From: Miscanthus floridulus
Taxonomy: Eukaryota; Streptophyta; Magnoliopsida; Poales; Poaceae
DNA: 64,000 nucleotides
NCBI RefSeq assembly: GCF_019320115.1
Contig: NC_089584.1
Coordinates: 108,765,799-108,829,798, forward strand
Reading direction: 5' to 3'
Part shown: positions 22,422 through 33,858 of the stretch, piece after piece
Layout: the number at the start of each line of letters is the position of its first letter
How positions within the stretch are numbered: position 1 is the first letter of the stretch
Made by a program: the position numbers and the translations under genes
Notes under the pieces: model-generated
Seen by the model: only the letters and a program-made list of their open reading frames with translations
Told to the model about the DNA's origin: nothing
The model's database searches: none

Positions 22422-24920
22422 TGTGGCAGAACCTCCTAAATTATAGGACCCACATGCACTTGTCACTGTCCAACGACCTTTGACAACTATGCATATGTTC
22501 CTGGTAACTTAAAAATCTATCGGGTGTCCTCGGGGAACCCCGAATCATCCATGATTTTCGAGCAGGATCACATTATAGAGTCATTGTAGTATTACAACAT
22601 TTATTCAAATATATACATCAGAGTAAAATAGCGGAAGTCTTATGATAACTTAATTTACAAACCAGTTGTTTCAAACCTTACAAATTAAGTTCGATAATTA
22701 TTACAAACCATAGTTGTAGTGGAGTGGCATAATTAACATAAACATATCACACAAAATAAGCATCCTGCCCAAGGATCACACATTCACTTATCGTCATCGA
22801 CGGGAACAATAGTCATGCAGCAAGGTCCAAAATAGACCTGCTCATGAGGCTCACCTGCAACAAGGGTCAACGAACCTTGAGTACAAAAGTACTCAACAAG
22901 ACTTAACCAAAATAAAAACTGAGAAGACTCAGGAATGCAGGCTCAGGGATTCAAGGGTTGGCTTTAGCAATAATCAAAGTTCTTTTGCGTAAAAGCTCTT
23001 TAGCAAAATTCTTTATATCAACATTTTTATCTACAAAAGATCATATACAAAACTAACATGATCCGTAATGAGATCATGAAACTTCATATCCAACACTTTC
23101 TTAATCCTTACTCAAGTTCCAGTTATTCACTACGATGATGAACAGAGAGTTGAGTCTCCATAATAGAGGAGCAACGACGATTTGAACCGATTAAAAACCC
23201 AGCTGGGAATTCTAGACCACATGACATATGCAGGTCCTCGACCTACATATACCAACCTACCCTTAGGTCCTCTAAAACAAGAACGGGTCCACGCCACCCG
23301 AGAACATAGTACTCCACCAATCCAGCCTATTACCACGTGGGTACATGCTATTCTTGCCATCTCTCCACTCCTAGTGCACGAGTAGTCATTCTCGTAATAG
23401 GATCACCAAGTTAAGGCTTACTGGAGTATGTGGTTAGTACTACAAAGTCTTATCTCACACAGTTCAACAACGGACGGACCTTAATTGACACAGGCGGAAA
23501 GAAGCCACTCACAAGACCTCCATGTCTTGTGGCTCTCACACACTGAGTCCGTCCGGTCTAGGTTTATTACTCCACATGCTCATATTTCATGAGAACATAA
23601 GTAACCAAACATAATTAAAAATCCATTTAAAATTCACAGGTGATAGGTAATCACCCGGCTAAGCATGACTAAGCATAACTAGGCATTTATGAATGTAAAC
23701 TGGTAACAAGGTAGATATAGAAAAACAAGGTTGGTAATGCACCAATTAGGTTTCCACTCAACTCCTAATCACTTAATGCAGTATTAAAAAGCAAAAGCGA
23801 AAAAAACTTGTAAAACACAAGGTAGGTTTAAATGCATCCGGGGCTTGCCTTGGTTCACAGAAAAGTAGCGGTGTTCCGACGACTGTGATGAATAAAAGGA
23901 ACAAATAACTAGTCATGGAGCATCATGGGATCAAGGCGAATTAGAAACAACACCGAGCAAGGACAGTGGCTCACCGTAGAGCTCTAGCCACGGCGACGCG
24001 CACACCACGGTGAGGCTGCCGGCCGCGGGGAAGAAAGATGCGCACAGTGGGTTCCCAGCGAAATCAGGCAACCAAAGCTAGTTGGATGGATGCACAAGGA
24101 GACAGAGCTGGAACTGGCTTGGCTATGATGGTGGAGGCACTACAGCGATTGTGGAAGCTCGCCGAAGTTGAACAATGGCGACGAGAAAAGCAGAGCAAGG
24201 GAAAACGGAAACGAACGGCGACGACGGCGGCTGGCTTTATAGGGCGGCCAAGGCTCAAGGAGGCGACATGCAGTGGCCAGCTTGTGCCGGCACGAAGCCG
24301 AGGGTGGCCACAGGCATGACTGGAAGCTAGGAGAAGGACGCCGGCGGTGGGGCGGTGGTCATGGCACTATTCCACTTAATTATAGAATTGCCATTCATTT
24401 TAAAATCCAAATTACTCCCAAATTTGTATAACAACTCAAAAATCTCCAAAAATAAAAGTTGCTCAAAATCCAAAGTTCTACAACTTTGCTTTTATAACCA
24501 CCCCCTAATTCGGTCTACATTTTGAAATGAAATTTTGAATTCAAATAGGGGACATTTAAAGAATTTCGCCTTTTCAAATTACTTCAAATTTTTCATAACA
24601 ACTTTGAAAACTCTAAAAATAAACTTTGTATAACTTGCTAAGCTCTACACTTTTTCTTTAAGGCTCAACCCCAAAATGTGCTTAGATTTTGAAATGGGTT
24701 TTCAGGGTAGGATTTAAATACTAAAAATCAGGGTTTTCTTAAAAATTCAATTCCAAACCAAATTTTAAACTTGATTCAAACAATACAATTCAACACATAC
24801 CACATAAAGGTAAACTTGTTTTAGTGTAAGCATATAAAAGTTTTTACTAAATGCCAAATGCTTTGCAATGCATATGATGACATGGCAGGTTTTAGTATTT
24901 TAAACACCCGAGGTGTTACA
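22422..24920 (-). mobile_element. Solo LTR S (Tekay-type, about 2.5 kb), minus orientation
   Basis: On the minus strand it runs from TGTAACACCTCGGGTGTT (24920) to GGTTCTGCCACA (22422), the same terminal style as the LTR at 48946-53149, which is oriented by its PBS. No internal region or second LTR is present. Flanks are ACACG (22417-22421) and ATACA (24921-24925), a five-base duplication differing only by two transitions. It has AT-rich ends and a more GC-rich centre (about 23860-24360), with no gene. It interrupts the antisense ORF of E. Confidence 0.85.
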
Positions 24921-24925
24921 ATACA

Positions 24926-27564
24926 TCGCTGAAGGGGTGGAACACCAGGTGGTTCTACATGAAGCAGAGCCACCCTGCCGTTCGCTGTAACGCCGACCAC
25001 ATCTTGGAGAGCCAGAAGAGCTAGTCGAAGATGCCAAGTAGCGCTGATATGGAGCATGTGAGGGAGCTCCATGGCTTAATAAAGGGCATAAAGACCAATG
25101 GTGGATTGGTGGTGGCAAGCTTTATAGTGCGCTGCGTCTAGCCCTTCAAGGAGAGGGCTCATGTAGCCTTTGATTTCAAGGGGGAGACTGATGGTACCTG
25201 AGAGAGGACAGAGATGTTGTCGAGGGACGTAGTGCAAGAGCGAGCATTAGAGCTATTCGCTCCATTTGCGTCATTCAATTTGCCAGGGCAGACGATACCC
25301 TTTCACTGCAAAAATCTACCTCCTCAGATAAATATCTCAATTGTGTGTTCCTAATACTTTTTATCTTCTGTCGTTGCCGAGCAGTGGACTGATTCACTTA
25401 TGCGAAGATCCATTCATAGGAAAGAGCGGTGTACTTCTCAAGCACGCCGAGGGGCAATTGGCTACAGGCAATAGATGCACGGCCACTGATGTAGTCTAAG
25501 GAGGAAGCCGTCAGCATCTTGTTGGAAAGTCCATCCCTAGTGTCAAAGAAAGTCTGGGGGAAGAGGGCAGTGGCTGATGAGTCGGCCTGGAAGAATAGAA
25601 AGATGGTGGGTGCCGCTCCCCTCAAGCCGGATGGCATCTCGCTTGGCGGTGACTAGACCACTCAGGCACGGAGTACCACGATGTTTGAGTGGTTGGATGA
25701 CGATGAAGTTCCAGTTGCTCCTCCACCGAGCACGATGGCACCTTCGCGCAGCACGCACGTGGAGGAACAATCGAGGGGGGGAGGAAATCCCCCAACAGCA
25801 GGCGATGGGAGCCCCTGAGCAGTAGGCAAAGGGAGTCCCCGAGCAATAGGCAAGGGGAGTTTTAGAGCGGCAGTTAGAGGGAGTCCCCGAGCAGCAGGCG
25901 AGGGAAGCCCCAGAGCGGCGGGCGGAGGAGAGGCCAACGGTGGAGATCGTAGAACCTCCATCCTAAGATGCAGGCATTGACCCCAAGGCCACGGCTGGGG
26001 GCTTAGGTAGGCAGCATTAGTTCAGAAAAATCTACCGTAAAGCCGCTACGTAAGTACCCTTGTCCTAGAGTTTTTTTGGCGATTGACGAGCTAATTTGAT
26101 GTAGAGCGAGGTGTGCGGAGGATCTGACCCCGCCCGTCTAGGCTGATGAGCAGCCAGGGGCTGGTCTCGAGGCGGAGGCAATGCCAGCGGCTCCCGTATC
26201 GGAGTCCCCGGGTGCTCGGCAGTCGGCGGAAGAGTTAGCCGCCACTGCTGATGGACTTGGTGGCGGTGAGAGGTTGGCGTCAATGGTGGACGGATTGGTG
26301 ATGGTGCCTGGGGCAATGGCAGAAGCTGCTAGGTCTTTAACTGTGGATGTAGGAGATGTCAGTGCCACACCTAAGTCTAGGGCGGTGAAGCCGATGGCAC
26401 CCGAGGAGCAAATAGCGCCTCCTGAGGTGGATGCAGGAGATGCCGGTGCCACGCCTGAGTCTGGGGCGGTGAACTCGGTGGCCCCTAAGGCGCAAATAGT
26501 GCCTCCCGAGGCATCATAGGGGGTGGTTGGACCCGTTGTCCGGTCACAGAGCCCTCCGGTGGTGCCTTTAGCCGCGGCGAAGGAGGACGAGGTGAAAGAG
26601 ATCGATCGTGATGAATCTCAACCCCAAGCTGTCCAAATTCTCCACAGACGCGATGATGAGGTGGTGGTTGTTGAGGAGGAGGACACCACTAGGGAGCTGC
26701 GGAGACTGGAGTCTTCGCTTGCTAGAGTGATGAAACAAATCAAGGTCAGTACTACATCTGTAATGTTCATCTTTGACATTGGAGATTGTTCTTGTTCATA
26801 ATCTTAGTGTTTTTGCAGGGGATAACTCAGACTACCGAGCAGCGCGCCAGCTGATAAAGAGGATGGAGCCCCTCACCGAGGAAAATGAAAAACTCAAAGA
26901 GGTGATGAACCTTATGGAGAGAAACATCCATAGGGCCCAGCGTGAGCGAGACCTTGCTGAGTCCAACACGGGGGACCTGGAGTACCAAAAGGGCGTCCTA
27001 TCCGAGTAGCTGGCGATCGTCTCTAAGCAGCTGTGTGGCAAGTTTGAGCAGCTGGCCACTATCTTTGAGCAGCTATCAAGTGCTTTCGAGTAGCTAGAGT
27101 GGAAATCCAAGCAGCTTAGGAACATACCCAAGCTGAAAGCAGGTATGGCGTATCGATGAATGTGTTTTGTATTGTTGAATAGCCATATTTTTTCTAATGA
27201 CTTTTATGCTTGTAGAGCAAGATGGGAGCATGGCCAGCTACGCTAGGCCATCGAACAACTCTAAGAGGAGAAGGCGAAGGAGTTAGGGCGAGCAGACAAA
27301 CTGGCCGAGGAGCTGAAAGGTGAGTACTTCCTGGTTGGAGTTACTGTTGAAGTAGTTTCCTCTAATTGATGGAACCTTGTAATGCTTGTAGATTATCGTC
27401 AGAGGGTCAAGGCATAGTTTGATGTGCAGGTGTAGGAGGCTAGGACCCAAAGGGATAAGTTCAATGCTGTAGTCATCAGAGTCAAACTGGTGCTCAACTG
27501 CATCGACCTAGAGGCAGCTCCTCAGCCCGAAGGTAGGCCACCATGTTCGAACACCATCATCAAG
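24926..27564 (+). pseudogene. Antisense ORF of element E, middle segments (domain end, low-complexity linker, coiled coils, introns)
   Basis: The frame picks up directly after S with G-W-N-T-R-W-F-Y-M-K (about 24935), the typical end of the Transposase_28-like domain. Then come a Ser/Pro/Gly-rich linker, repetitive GAGCAG-rich sequence (25800-25930), an Ala/Pro-rich stretch with two internal repeats (26340-26515), and heptad-type coiled-coil exons (about 26600-27530: L-R-R-L-E-S-S-L-A-R-V-M-K, then K-R-M-E-P-L-T-E-E-N-E-K-L). Likely introns start at GTCAGTAC (about 26745) and GTGAGTAC (27320) and end at TTTTTGCAG (about 26818) and TGCTTGTAG (about 27392). Several TAG codons replace Gln. It continues in frame at 31722 across the Sirevirus insertion. 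Confidence 0.65.
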
Positions 27565-27569
27565 AGGTG

Positions 27570-28911
27570 TGTAAGGATAATGGACGCTAGGCCCATTTAC
27601 TTTGTATTTTGGTGTTTGATGACCAACACAACCAAATTGGACTAATGAATTTGCAAGTGATTGTTTTGTAGTTCAATAGGATGCAAGACGTGACTTGGAC
27701 AAAGGTGACATGATGATCTGATGATCAACACCTTAAGTTAGACCTTAGGAGCACAAGAGAAGACCCAAGATATTAAGCAAAGTCCAAGCATAAAGATAGA
27801 AACCAAGCCACATGTAAGATCACAAAGGAACGAGATTGCAGCAGCGACCGGACACTGGACCGGACGCTGGTGGCAAACCGATCGGACACAAGGCAGCAGC
27901 ATCCAATCGAGTACAGAGAGGTTCTAGAGCGGCGAACTTGTGACCGGACACATCCGGTGGCAAGTGACCGGACGCTGGCAGCGTCCGATCAGTTGTTCGT
28001 GGCTCCAACGGTTAGGACAACCGGACGTGTCCGGTCAGGACGTGATCAGCGTCCGGTCAGTAGCAGAAAAGCAGGACTTCATCTCTAATGGCTACTTTCT
28101 CAGTGGGGCTTATAAATACAACCCCCAACCGGCCAAATGATGATAGTGGAGCTGAGAAAATATATCAAGTGTGTTGATACACCATTTTAGTGATCTCCAC
28201 TTGCATAGTGCTTAGTGTTTTATTAGGTGATTAGCGTAGGTGCTTTGCGAAGTGCTTAGCTTGATTAGACCACCGCTTATGCACTTGCTCTAGGTTTAGG
28301 ACTAGTGTTTAGTGAGGTTTGCATACCTCTTACCACTCAGTGCTTGCACACACCATTGTTGTACATCGGAGGGGCTTGTAGTCTTGCGAGATCACACCAA
28401 CCGCATTTGTGGTGTGGCCGCCACCGTGTACCGGAGGGAACAAGGCCCATGGTGTTTTGGCCAAAAGCTTGATAGTGAAGACGGCGGGGAGCATCTGGGA
28501 GAGGCTTGTTGGAAGGCACGTTGGAGACCCACTTGCGCTTGGGGAAGGCCTGAGGCTATCCATGGAGTTACTCGACTAGGAGCTTGGCCCTTGCGAGGGA
28601 TTCCTTGTGAGGGGCTCCAACGAGGACTAGGGGGAAGCTTGCATGCTTCTCGATACCTCAGTAAAAATACCAGAGTCATCGACGGGAGTTTGCATATCTC
28701 TACCTTGCTCTTTAACTTCCGCATTTACATTATTTGTATTAGTCTTTTTGCGGTAGATATAGCAACACACTAGCAAAACCATAGTTGCACATTTAGATAT
28801 TTTATCTATTGCATAAGTTTTGCTAGGGTTAGAACAAGAGGCCATAGTTTAGAAGTTGAATTTTAAGTTGCCTAATTCAACCCCCCTCTTAGGCGTCACA
28901 TTCCCCTTACA
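27570..28911 (+). repeat. 5' LTR of V (1,342 bp)
   Basis: Starts TGTAAGGATAA and ends TTACA. Between 27845 and 28065 there are many CCGGAC / GTCCGG motifs in both orientations, just upstream of a TATA box. This resembles the palindromic CCGGAC...GTCCGG signals described for Sirevirus LTRs. Confidence 0.92.
28111..28118 (+). promoter_or_regulatory. TATA box of V 5' LTR
   Basis: TATAAATA lies within GGGGCTTATAAATACAACCC, and the equivalent is conserved at 30930-30937 in the 3' LTR. It is a strong core promoter match. Confidence 0.75.
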
Positions 28912-29409
28912 ATTGGTAGTAGAGCTTTTCCTTTTAGATGCCTTAGTGGGAGTTGTACTAACGGCTTCAAGATTAGCAACTTTATTAGTTAGCTCATCAC
29001 AATGTTTTGCACATGGTTTCCATTTTAGCAAGCAAACTTTTATAAGCATCTTGTGAGCTAGCTAATTTTTCTTTTAATTTTTCATTTTTCTTTACAAGTT
29101 GCTCATCATTGATTGTGCATGCATTGGTTGTTGCACTAATCTCAAGTTGCTCAATTTTAGTAGAAGTTGAACATTAAGATTAGCAAAGTTCTCATATTGT
29201 TCAAGCAAAGTTTTGTAAGCTTCTTGTGAACTATCTAGCTTTTTGTTAATCTTTCTGAGCTTCTTTTGTTGACTAGTGCAAACTTTAGCATAATTAAGAT
29301 TTTTATTGCACAATTTCTTCATAAGAAGGCATTTCAAGTTGTGAAAGTTTGTGTTGAGACTCATCCTTACTTCTTGTAAAGATTTATGTTTATACTCATC
29401 CTTGTGCAA
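28849..29409 (-). pseudogene. Inverted coiled-coil fragment inside V (Gag C-terminal-like)
   Basis: On the minus strand two adjacent open stretches read as Lys/Leu/Asn-rich coiled coil (for example K-L-R-K-I-N-K-K-L-D-S-S-Q-E-A-Y-K-T-L-L-E-Q). Such sequence resembles the coiled-coil tail after the zinc knuckle in Sirevirus Gag, but it runs opposite to the LTR/PBS/PPT orientation. The first open stretch overlaps the LTR end. It is interpreted as an inverted leftover of gag; it could also be chance AT-rich coil. Confidence 0.4.
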
Positions 29410-30312
29410 CTAAGTTTGTGTTGAGAAAGTTATTATAGATAATTTCTCCTGAATATCGCCTTCGAAAATGACTCTCACATTCATGTGATGTCATCTTTCA
29501 AGTGGTATTTTTTATTCTAAAATCAATGTGCATGTTTCCTACAAGTATTGCATACTTGTGTGCACAAATTTAGGGGAAGGTTACTCTACAAGTTGGATGA
29601 TTTGAGACTAACACCTTTTTCAAGCTTATCATGTGTGTAGTAGTTCATTGCAAGGAAAATGGAGTCCCTGGAGTTAAGCATCATGCTTCAAATATCCACC
29701 ACCGATTGCAAGTGGTAGAAATCAAATTGATTTCTACATGTGGTATTTCTAAACCAATATCATCATGTTGATTTCATTTTGATATTTATATGCTTTCTCC
29801 ATGCATTATATAGATTAAATTCCCTTGTGCAATACTTTGTCAATTATGCATATGCTTTGCCTTCTATCATATGTATGCATATATTTAGGGGAGCTTAGTC
29901 TATATAATGTGAGAGTCAAATTTTGTGATCTATTTCACTCTACACACAAAGGATCACAAAGTTTGACCCTTCCTTGTGCTACTAATGTCTTCCTTTTTAG
30001 TGTTTGATTCTAAAGGGGGGGAATTTAGAGGACCAAAAGCAAGCATTAATTTGTAGTAATGGTCTGAGAAAGGGAGGATAGTGGATTATGGATTAACCTA
30101 TGTAATGGAGAGAATTTGTAGGAAGCAAGGCTTAAATCCATAATACCACATAGAGACATTTGCAAGGGCAAGATAAGTTTTTATGTAGTCTTACAAGTAG
30201 TATTTTTAGCATCATATAACCTTTCCCCTTGCATTGCATCCTAGCAAGTAGATAGGTTTTAAATTCAAAAATTTTATTATTTGCTTGCTTTGGTCGTGTT
30301 GTCATCAATCAC
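29410..30312 (+). other. 3' noncoding region of V
   Basis: AT-rich and without a supportable ORF. It contains GGGG-type purine runs (for example AAATTTAGGGGAAGG, ATTTAGGGGAGC, TCTAAAGGGGGGGAATT) before the true PPT. Repeated PPT-like tracts are a Sirevirus habit. Read plus, it looks like the usual 3' segment of these elements. Confidence 0.5.
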
Positions 30313-30327
30313 CAAAAAGGGGGAGAT
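30313..30327 (+). other. Polypurine tract of V
   Basis: The purine run AAAAAGGGGGAGAT abuts the 3' LTR start TGTAAGG at 30328. Confidence 0.85.
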
Positions 30328-31716
30328 TGTAAGGATAATGGACCCTAGGCCCATTTACTTTGTATTTTGGTGTTTGACGACCAACACAACCAAATTGGAC
30401 TAATGAATTTGCAAGTGATTGTTTTGTAGTTCAATAGGATGCAAGATGTGACTTGGACAAAGACGACGTGATGATTCGATGATCAACACCTTAAGCAAGA
30501 CCTTAGGAGCACAAGAGAAGACCCAAGATATCAAGCAAAGCCCAAGGATGAAGATAGGAACCAAGCCGCACGCAAGATCATGAAGAAACGAGCTCACAGC
30601 AGTGACCAGACACTGACGAAAAGCGACCAGACGCTCTAATCAGAGGCTCGGTAATAGCAGCAGCGACCGAACACTGGACCGAACACTAGCAGCAAACTAG
30701 CCGATCATAGGACAGCAGCGTCCGATCGAGTACAGAGAGATTCCAGAGCTATGAACTTGCGACCGGACACATTCGGTGGCAAGTGACCGGACGCTGGCAG
30801 CATTTGATCAGTTGTTCGTGGCTCCAATGGTTGGGATGACCGGATGCGTCCGGTCAGGACGTGATCAGCATTCGATCAATAGCAGAAAAGAGGGACTTCG
30901 TTCCCAATGGCTACTTTCTCAGTGGGGCTTATAAATATAACCCCCAACCGGCCAAATGATGATAGTGGAGCTGAAAAAAACATATCGAGGGTGTTGATAC
31001 ACTATTTTAGTGATCTCCACTTGCATAGTGCTTAGTGTTTTATTAGGTGATTAGCGTAGATGATTTGCGAAGTGCTTAGGTTGATTAGACCACCGCTTAT
31101 GCGCTTGCTCTAGGTTTAGGCCTAGTGTTTAGTGAGGTTTGCATACCTCTTACCACTCGGTGCTTGCGCGCACCATTGTTGTACATCGGAGGGGCTTGTA
31201 GTCTTGTGAGATCACACCAACCGTGTTTGTAGTGTGGCCGCCACCGTGTACCAGAGGGAACAAGGCCCGTGGCGTTTCAACCGAAAGATTGATAGTGAAG
31301 ACGATGGGGAGCATCTGGGAGAGGCTTGCTAGAAGGCACGTCAGAGACCCACTTGCATGTGGGGAAGGCCCAAGGCTATCCACGGAGTTACCCGAACGGG
31401 AGCTTGGCCCTTGCGAGGGGCTCCAATGAGGACTAGGGGGAAGCTTGCGCGCTTCATGATACCTCAGTAAAAATACCGGAGTCATCGACAGGAGTTTGCA
31501 TATCTCTACCTCGCTCTTTAACTTTTGCATTTACATTATTTGTATTACTCCTTTTGCGGTAGAGATAACAACACACTAGTAAAACCGTAGTTGCACATTT
31601 AGATAGTTTATCTATTGCATAAGTTTTGCTAAGGTTAGAACAAGAGGCCATAGTTTAGAAGTTGAATTTTATGTTGCCTAATTCACCCCCCTCTTAGGCG
31701 TCACATTCCCCTTACA
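30328..31716 (+). repeat. 3' LTR of V (1,389 bp)
   Basis: It matches 27570-28911 along its length, with one extra stretch of about 50 bp near 30600-30660 (additional CAGACACTGACG-type motif). It is followed by target duplication AGGTG. Confidence 0.92.
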
Positions 31717-31721
31717 AGGTG

Positions 31722-31971
31722 CAAGGCAGCATGGGAGAACTTCAAGAGCTTTAACCATGACACCATTGTTACCACCGTTACTCATGCCCTTGTAGTGGTC
31801 CGATCGTACTATCTAGTCATTGACCTTCAGGTTATAGGGGCCAAATTCACTGAAGGGATGGGTGAGGCAGAGCACCAGCAGTCGGAGGATGAGGTGCAGG
31901 ACACGGCGAAGAAGCTGGCCGGCGACATCGACCTATTCGAGGACACGGACGGTGATGGCGAAGCTCGGTGA
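31722..31971 (+). pseudogene. Antisense ORF of element E, C-terminal coding segment
   Basis: Joining the codon across V's target duplication gives ...T-I-I-K-R then C-K-A-A-W-E-N-F-K-S-F, followed by T-H-A-L-V-V-V-R-S-Y-Y and a very acidic end (D-I-D-L-F-E-D-T-D-G-D-G-E-A-R), stop TGA at 31969. This segment is free of stops. The reading across the insertion shows that the ORF predates V. Confidence 0.7.
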
Positions 31972-32829
31972 CCTGCTCAGAGAGTTATGCTGTATTGACT
32001 GGAGAGAGTAGTTAGAATGCACAAGGGCGCAAAAAGACATTTATGTATATTTATAAATGTTGATATGTGCATGTTTATGAAGTTTACTGATATTGTGGTG
32101 AAAAAATCATTGCAGTATTAACCCTAACACAATTATATGTAGTATAATTAGCGTTTGAGTAGTTAGTTCATTACTAAACTCTTTGGCCTTAGCTAGCCCA
32201 TAGTCCATAGCGTCGAGCGTAGATCCCATGCACATGTAGGAGGAACAGGAATGACCAAGGAACCATAGCCGACCACCCATAACGCAAAGCGCGGAGCCCG
32301 TAGCACGTGTAGGGAGAGATCAGAGACTAGGTCTTCTCCATAGAGAACAAAGCAGGACGTGTGCTGCTTAGCGGTTGGCAAAATAACTTGGAGATAACGT
32401 AGTATAAGTGGCATCCGAGCAGTTTGTTCTTCACTGAGCTCTCGGCCTTGGCTAGCCCATAGTCTATAATGTCAAGCGCGGAGCCCATGCACGTGTAGGA
32501 GGAATAGGCATGACCAAGGAACCACAGCTGACCACACATAACGCAGAGCGTGGAGCCCATAGCACGTGTAGGGAGAGATTGAAGACTGGGTCTTCTCCAT
32601 AGAGAATAGAACAGAACGTGTGCTGCTCAGTGGTCGGCGAAACATGTCGGAGATATGGAGAAACACGGCGGAGTGTTTACGGTGATTTCGTATTGGAGTT
32701 CGTTATGGAGTAACTTAGAGCTCGGCGACCGTAAGTGGAGATTAAATCATAATGGAGAAATAATGGAGACAAATTATGGCGACCAAAACTTTATTCATCA
32801 TGAAGTGGAGAATACATATCTAGAGCATT
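31972..32829 (+). repeat. Tandem duplicated 260-bp unit between antisense ORF and pol of E
   Basis: Two diverged copies begin at 32161 and 32421 (phrases GGCCTTAGCTAGCCCATAG and GGCCTTGGCTAGCCCATAG; each ends near TCTTCTCCATAGAGAA). Between 31972 and 32160 and from about 32680 to 32829 I see nothing recognisable. This is the intergenic space where E's pol and its antisense ORF converge tail to tail. Confidence 0.7.
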
Positions 32830-33858
32830 TCAAGGATAGAAACGTATAAGGTGCTCGATGTGCCATGAATTGGGGATATTGATTCCATCCAAGTCACGTA
32901 GGCGATAAGACCCTGGTCGGGTAACCTCTTTGACAATGTAAGGCCCTTCCTAGGGCGAGGAGAGCTTGTGCATCCCTTTGGTTTTTTGTTTTCTATGAAG
33001 AACGAGGTCGTCGACAGCAAATGAACGACCTTTGATGTTGCGGTTGTAGTATCTCTACAACCCTTCTAGATATTTGGCTATGCGGACGTAGGTGATCAGG
33101 TGTTCCTCCTCGGCCCTATCGACATCCTCTATCCAAACAGCTATGGCTTGCTCTTCATCGTAATGTTCCACCCTAGGTGCTCAGAAGGCAATGTCCGCTG
33201 GTAGTATGGCTTCTGAGCCATAGACCAAGAAATATGGAGCCACACCGGTGCTACCACTAGCTTGAGTGCGCAGTCCCCAGACCATAGCTGGTAGCTTTTT
33301 GAGCCATCTGCCCAGATGCTTTTCTTCTTTCTGATATAACCTCTTCTTGAGGGCATCAAGGATCATGCTGTTCGTTCATTCGACCTGGTCGTTGGCTATG
33401 GGATAGGCAACAGAAACGTATTTGATGGAGATACATCAGTCTTCACAAAAGTCCCAAAAATGATGACAAGTAAATGTGGTTCTGAGGTTGGTGATAATGT
33501 TGTTCGGGAGACTGAATCTATGGATGATATCTTTGAAGAGCTCGACTGCTTTCTTTGCAGTAGCTGAGACAAGCGGTTTATACTCGATCCACTTGGAGAA
33601 CTTGTCGATGGCGACGTATACGTACCGAAAACCACCTGGCGCTAGCTTGAAAGACCCGATCATATCTAGTCCCTAGCATGCGAAGGGCTTGGAGGTTGGG
33701 ATGGTCTACAGTTCTTATGCCGGCACGTGTATTTGCTTGGCGAAAAATTGGCATCCTTCACAACGTCGGACAAGGTCTTCTGCATCGGAGATGGCCATGG
33801 GCTAGTAAAAACTAGCTCGAAAAGCTTTGCTGATTAGGTTTCTTGGGGCCGTGTGGTT
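32830..33858 (-). pseudogene. pol: Integrase end of E pol (3' part, cut by CRM insertion)
   Basis: On the minus strand it continues the integrase from the CRM site: C-E-G-C-Q-F-F-A zinc region (about 33780), core D-M-I-G-S-F-K-L-A-P-G-G-F...V-A-I-D-K-F-S-K-W-I-E-Y (33663-33560), ...V-Y-G-S-E-A-I-L-P-A-D-I (about 33200), and the C-terminus W-H-I-E-H-L-I-R-F-Y-P with stop at 32830-32832. It is interrupted by several stops. The ending is the usual TAT/Cinful-type pol terminus, with no chromodomain. Confidence 0.88.

Larger units (their letters stand above)
27570..31716 (+). mobile_element. Element V: non-autonomous Sirevirus/Maximus-type Ty1-copia element
   Basis: LTRs are at 27570-28911 and 30328-31716 (TGTAAGGATAATGG...CCCCTTACA), with a perfect target duplication AGGTG at 27565-27569 and 31717-31721. 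A PBS-like ATTGGTAGTAGAGC follows the 5' LTR and AAAAAGGGGGAGAT precedes the 3' LTR. The internal region is only 1,416 bp, with no protease, integrase or RT. It is inserted within the last coding part of E's antisense ORF, which can be read across the site. Confidence 0.92.

Noticed and set aside
27570..31716. Complete autonomous copia element
   Set aside because: The internal region is 1.4 kb and has no protease, integrase or RT motif.
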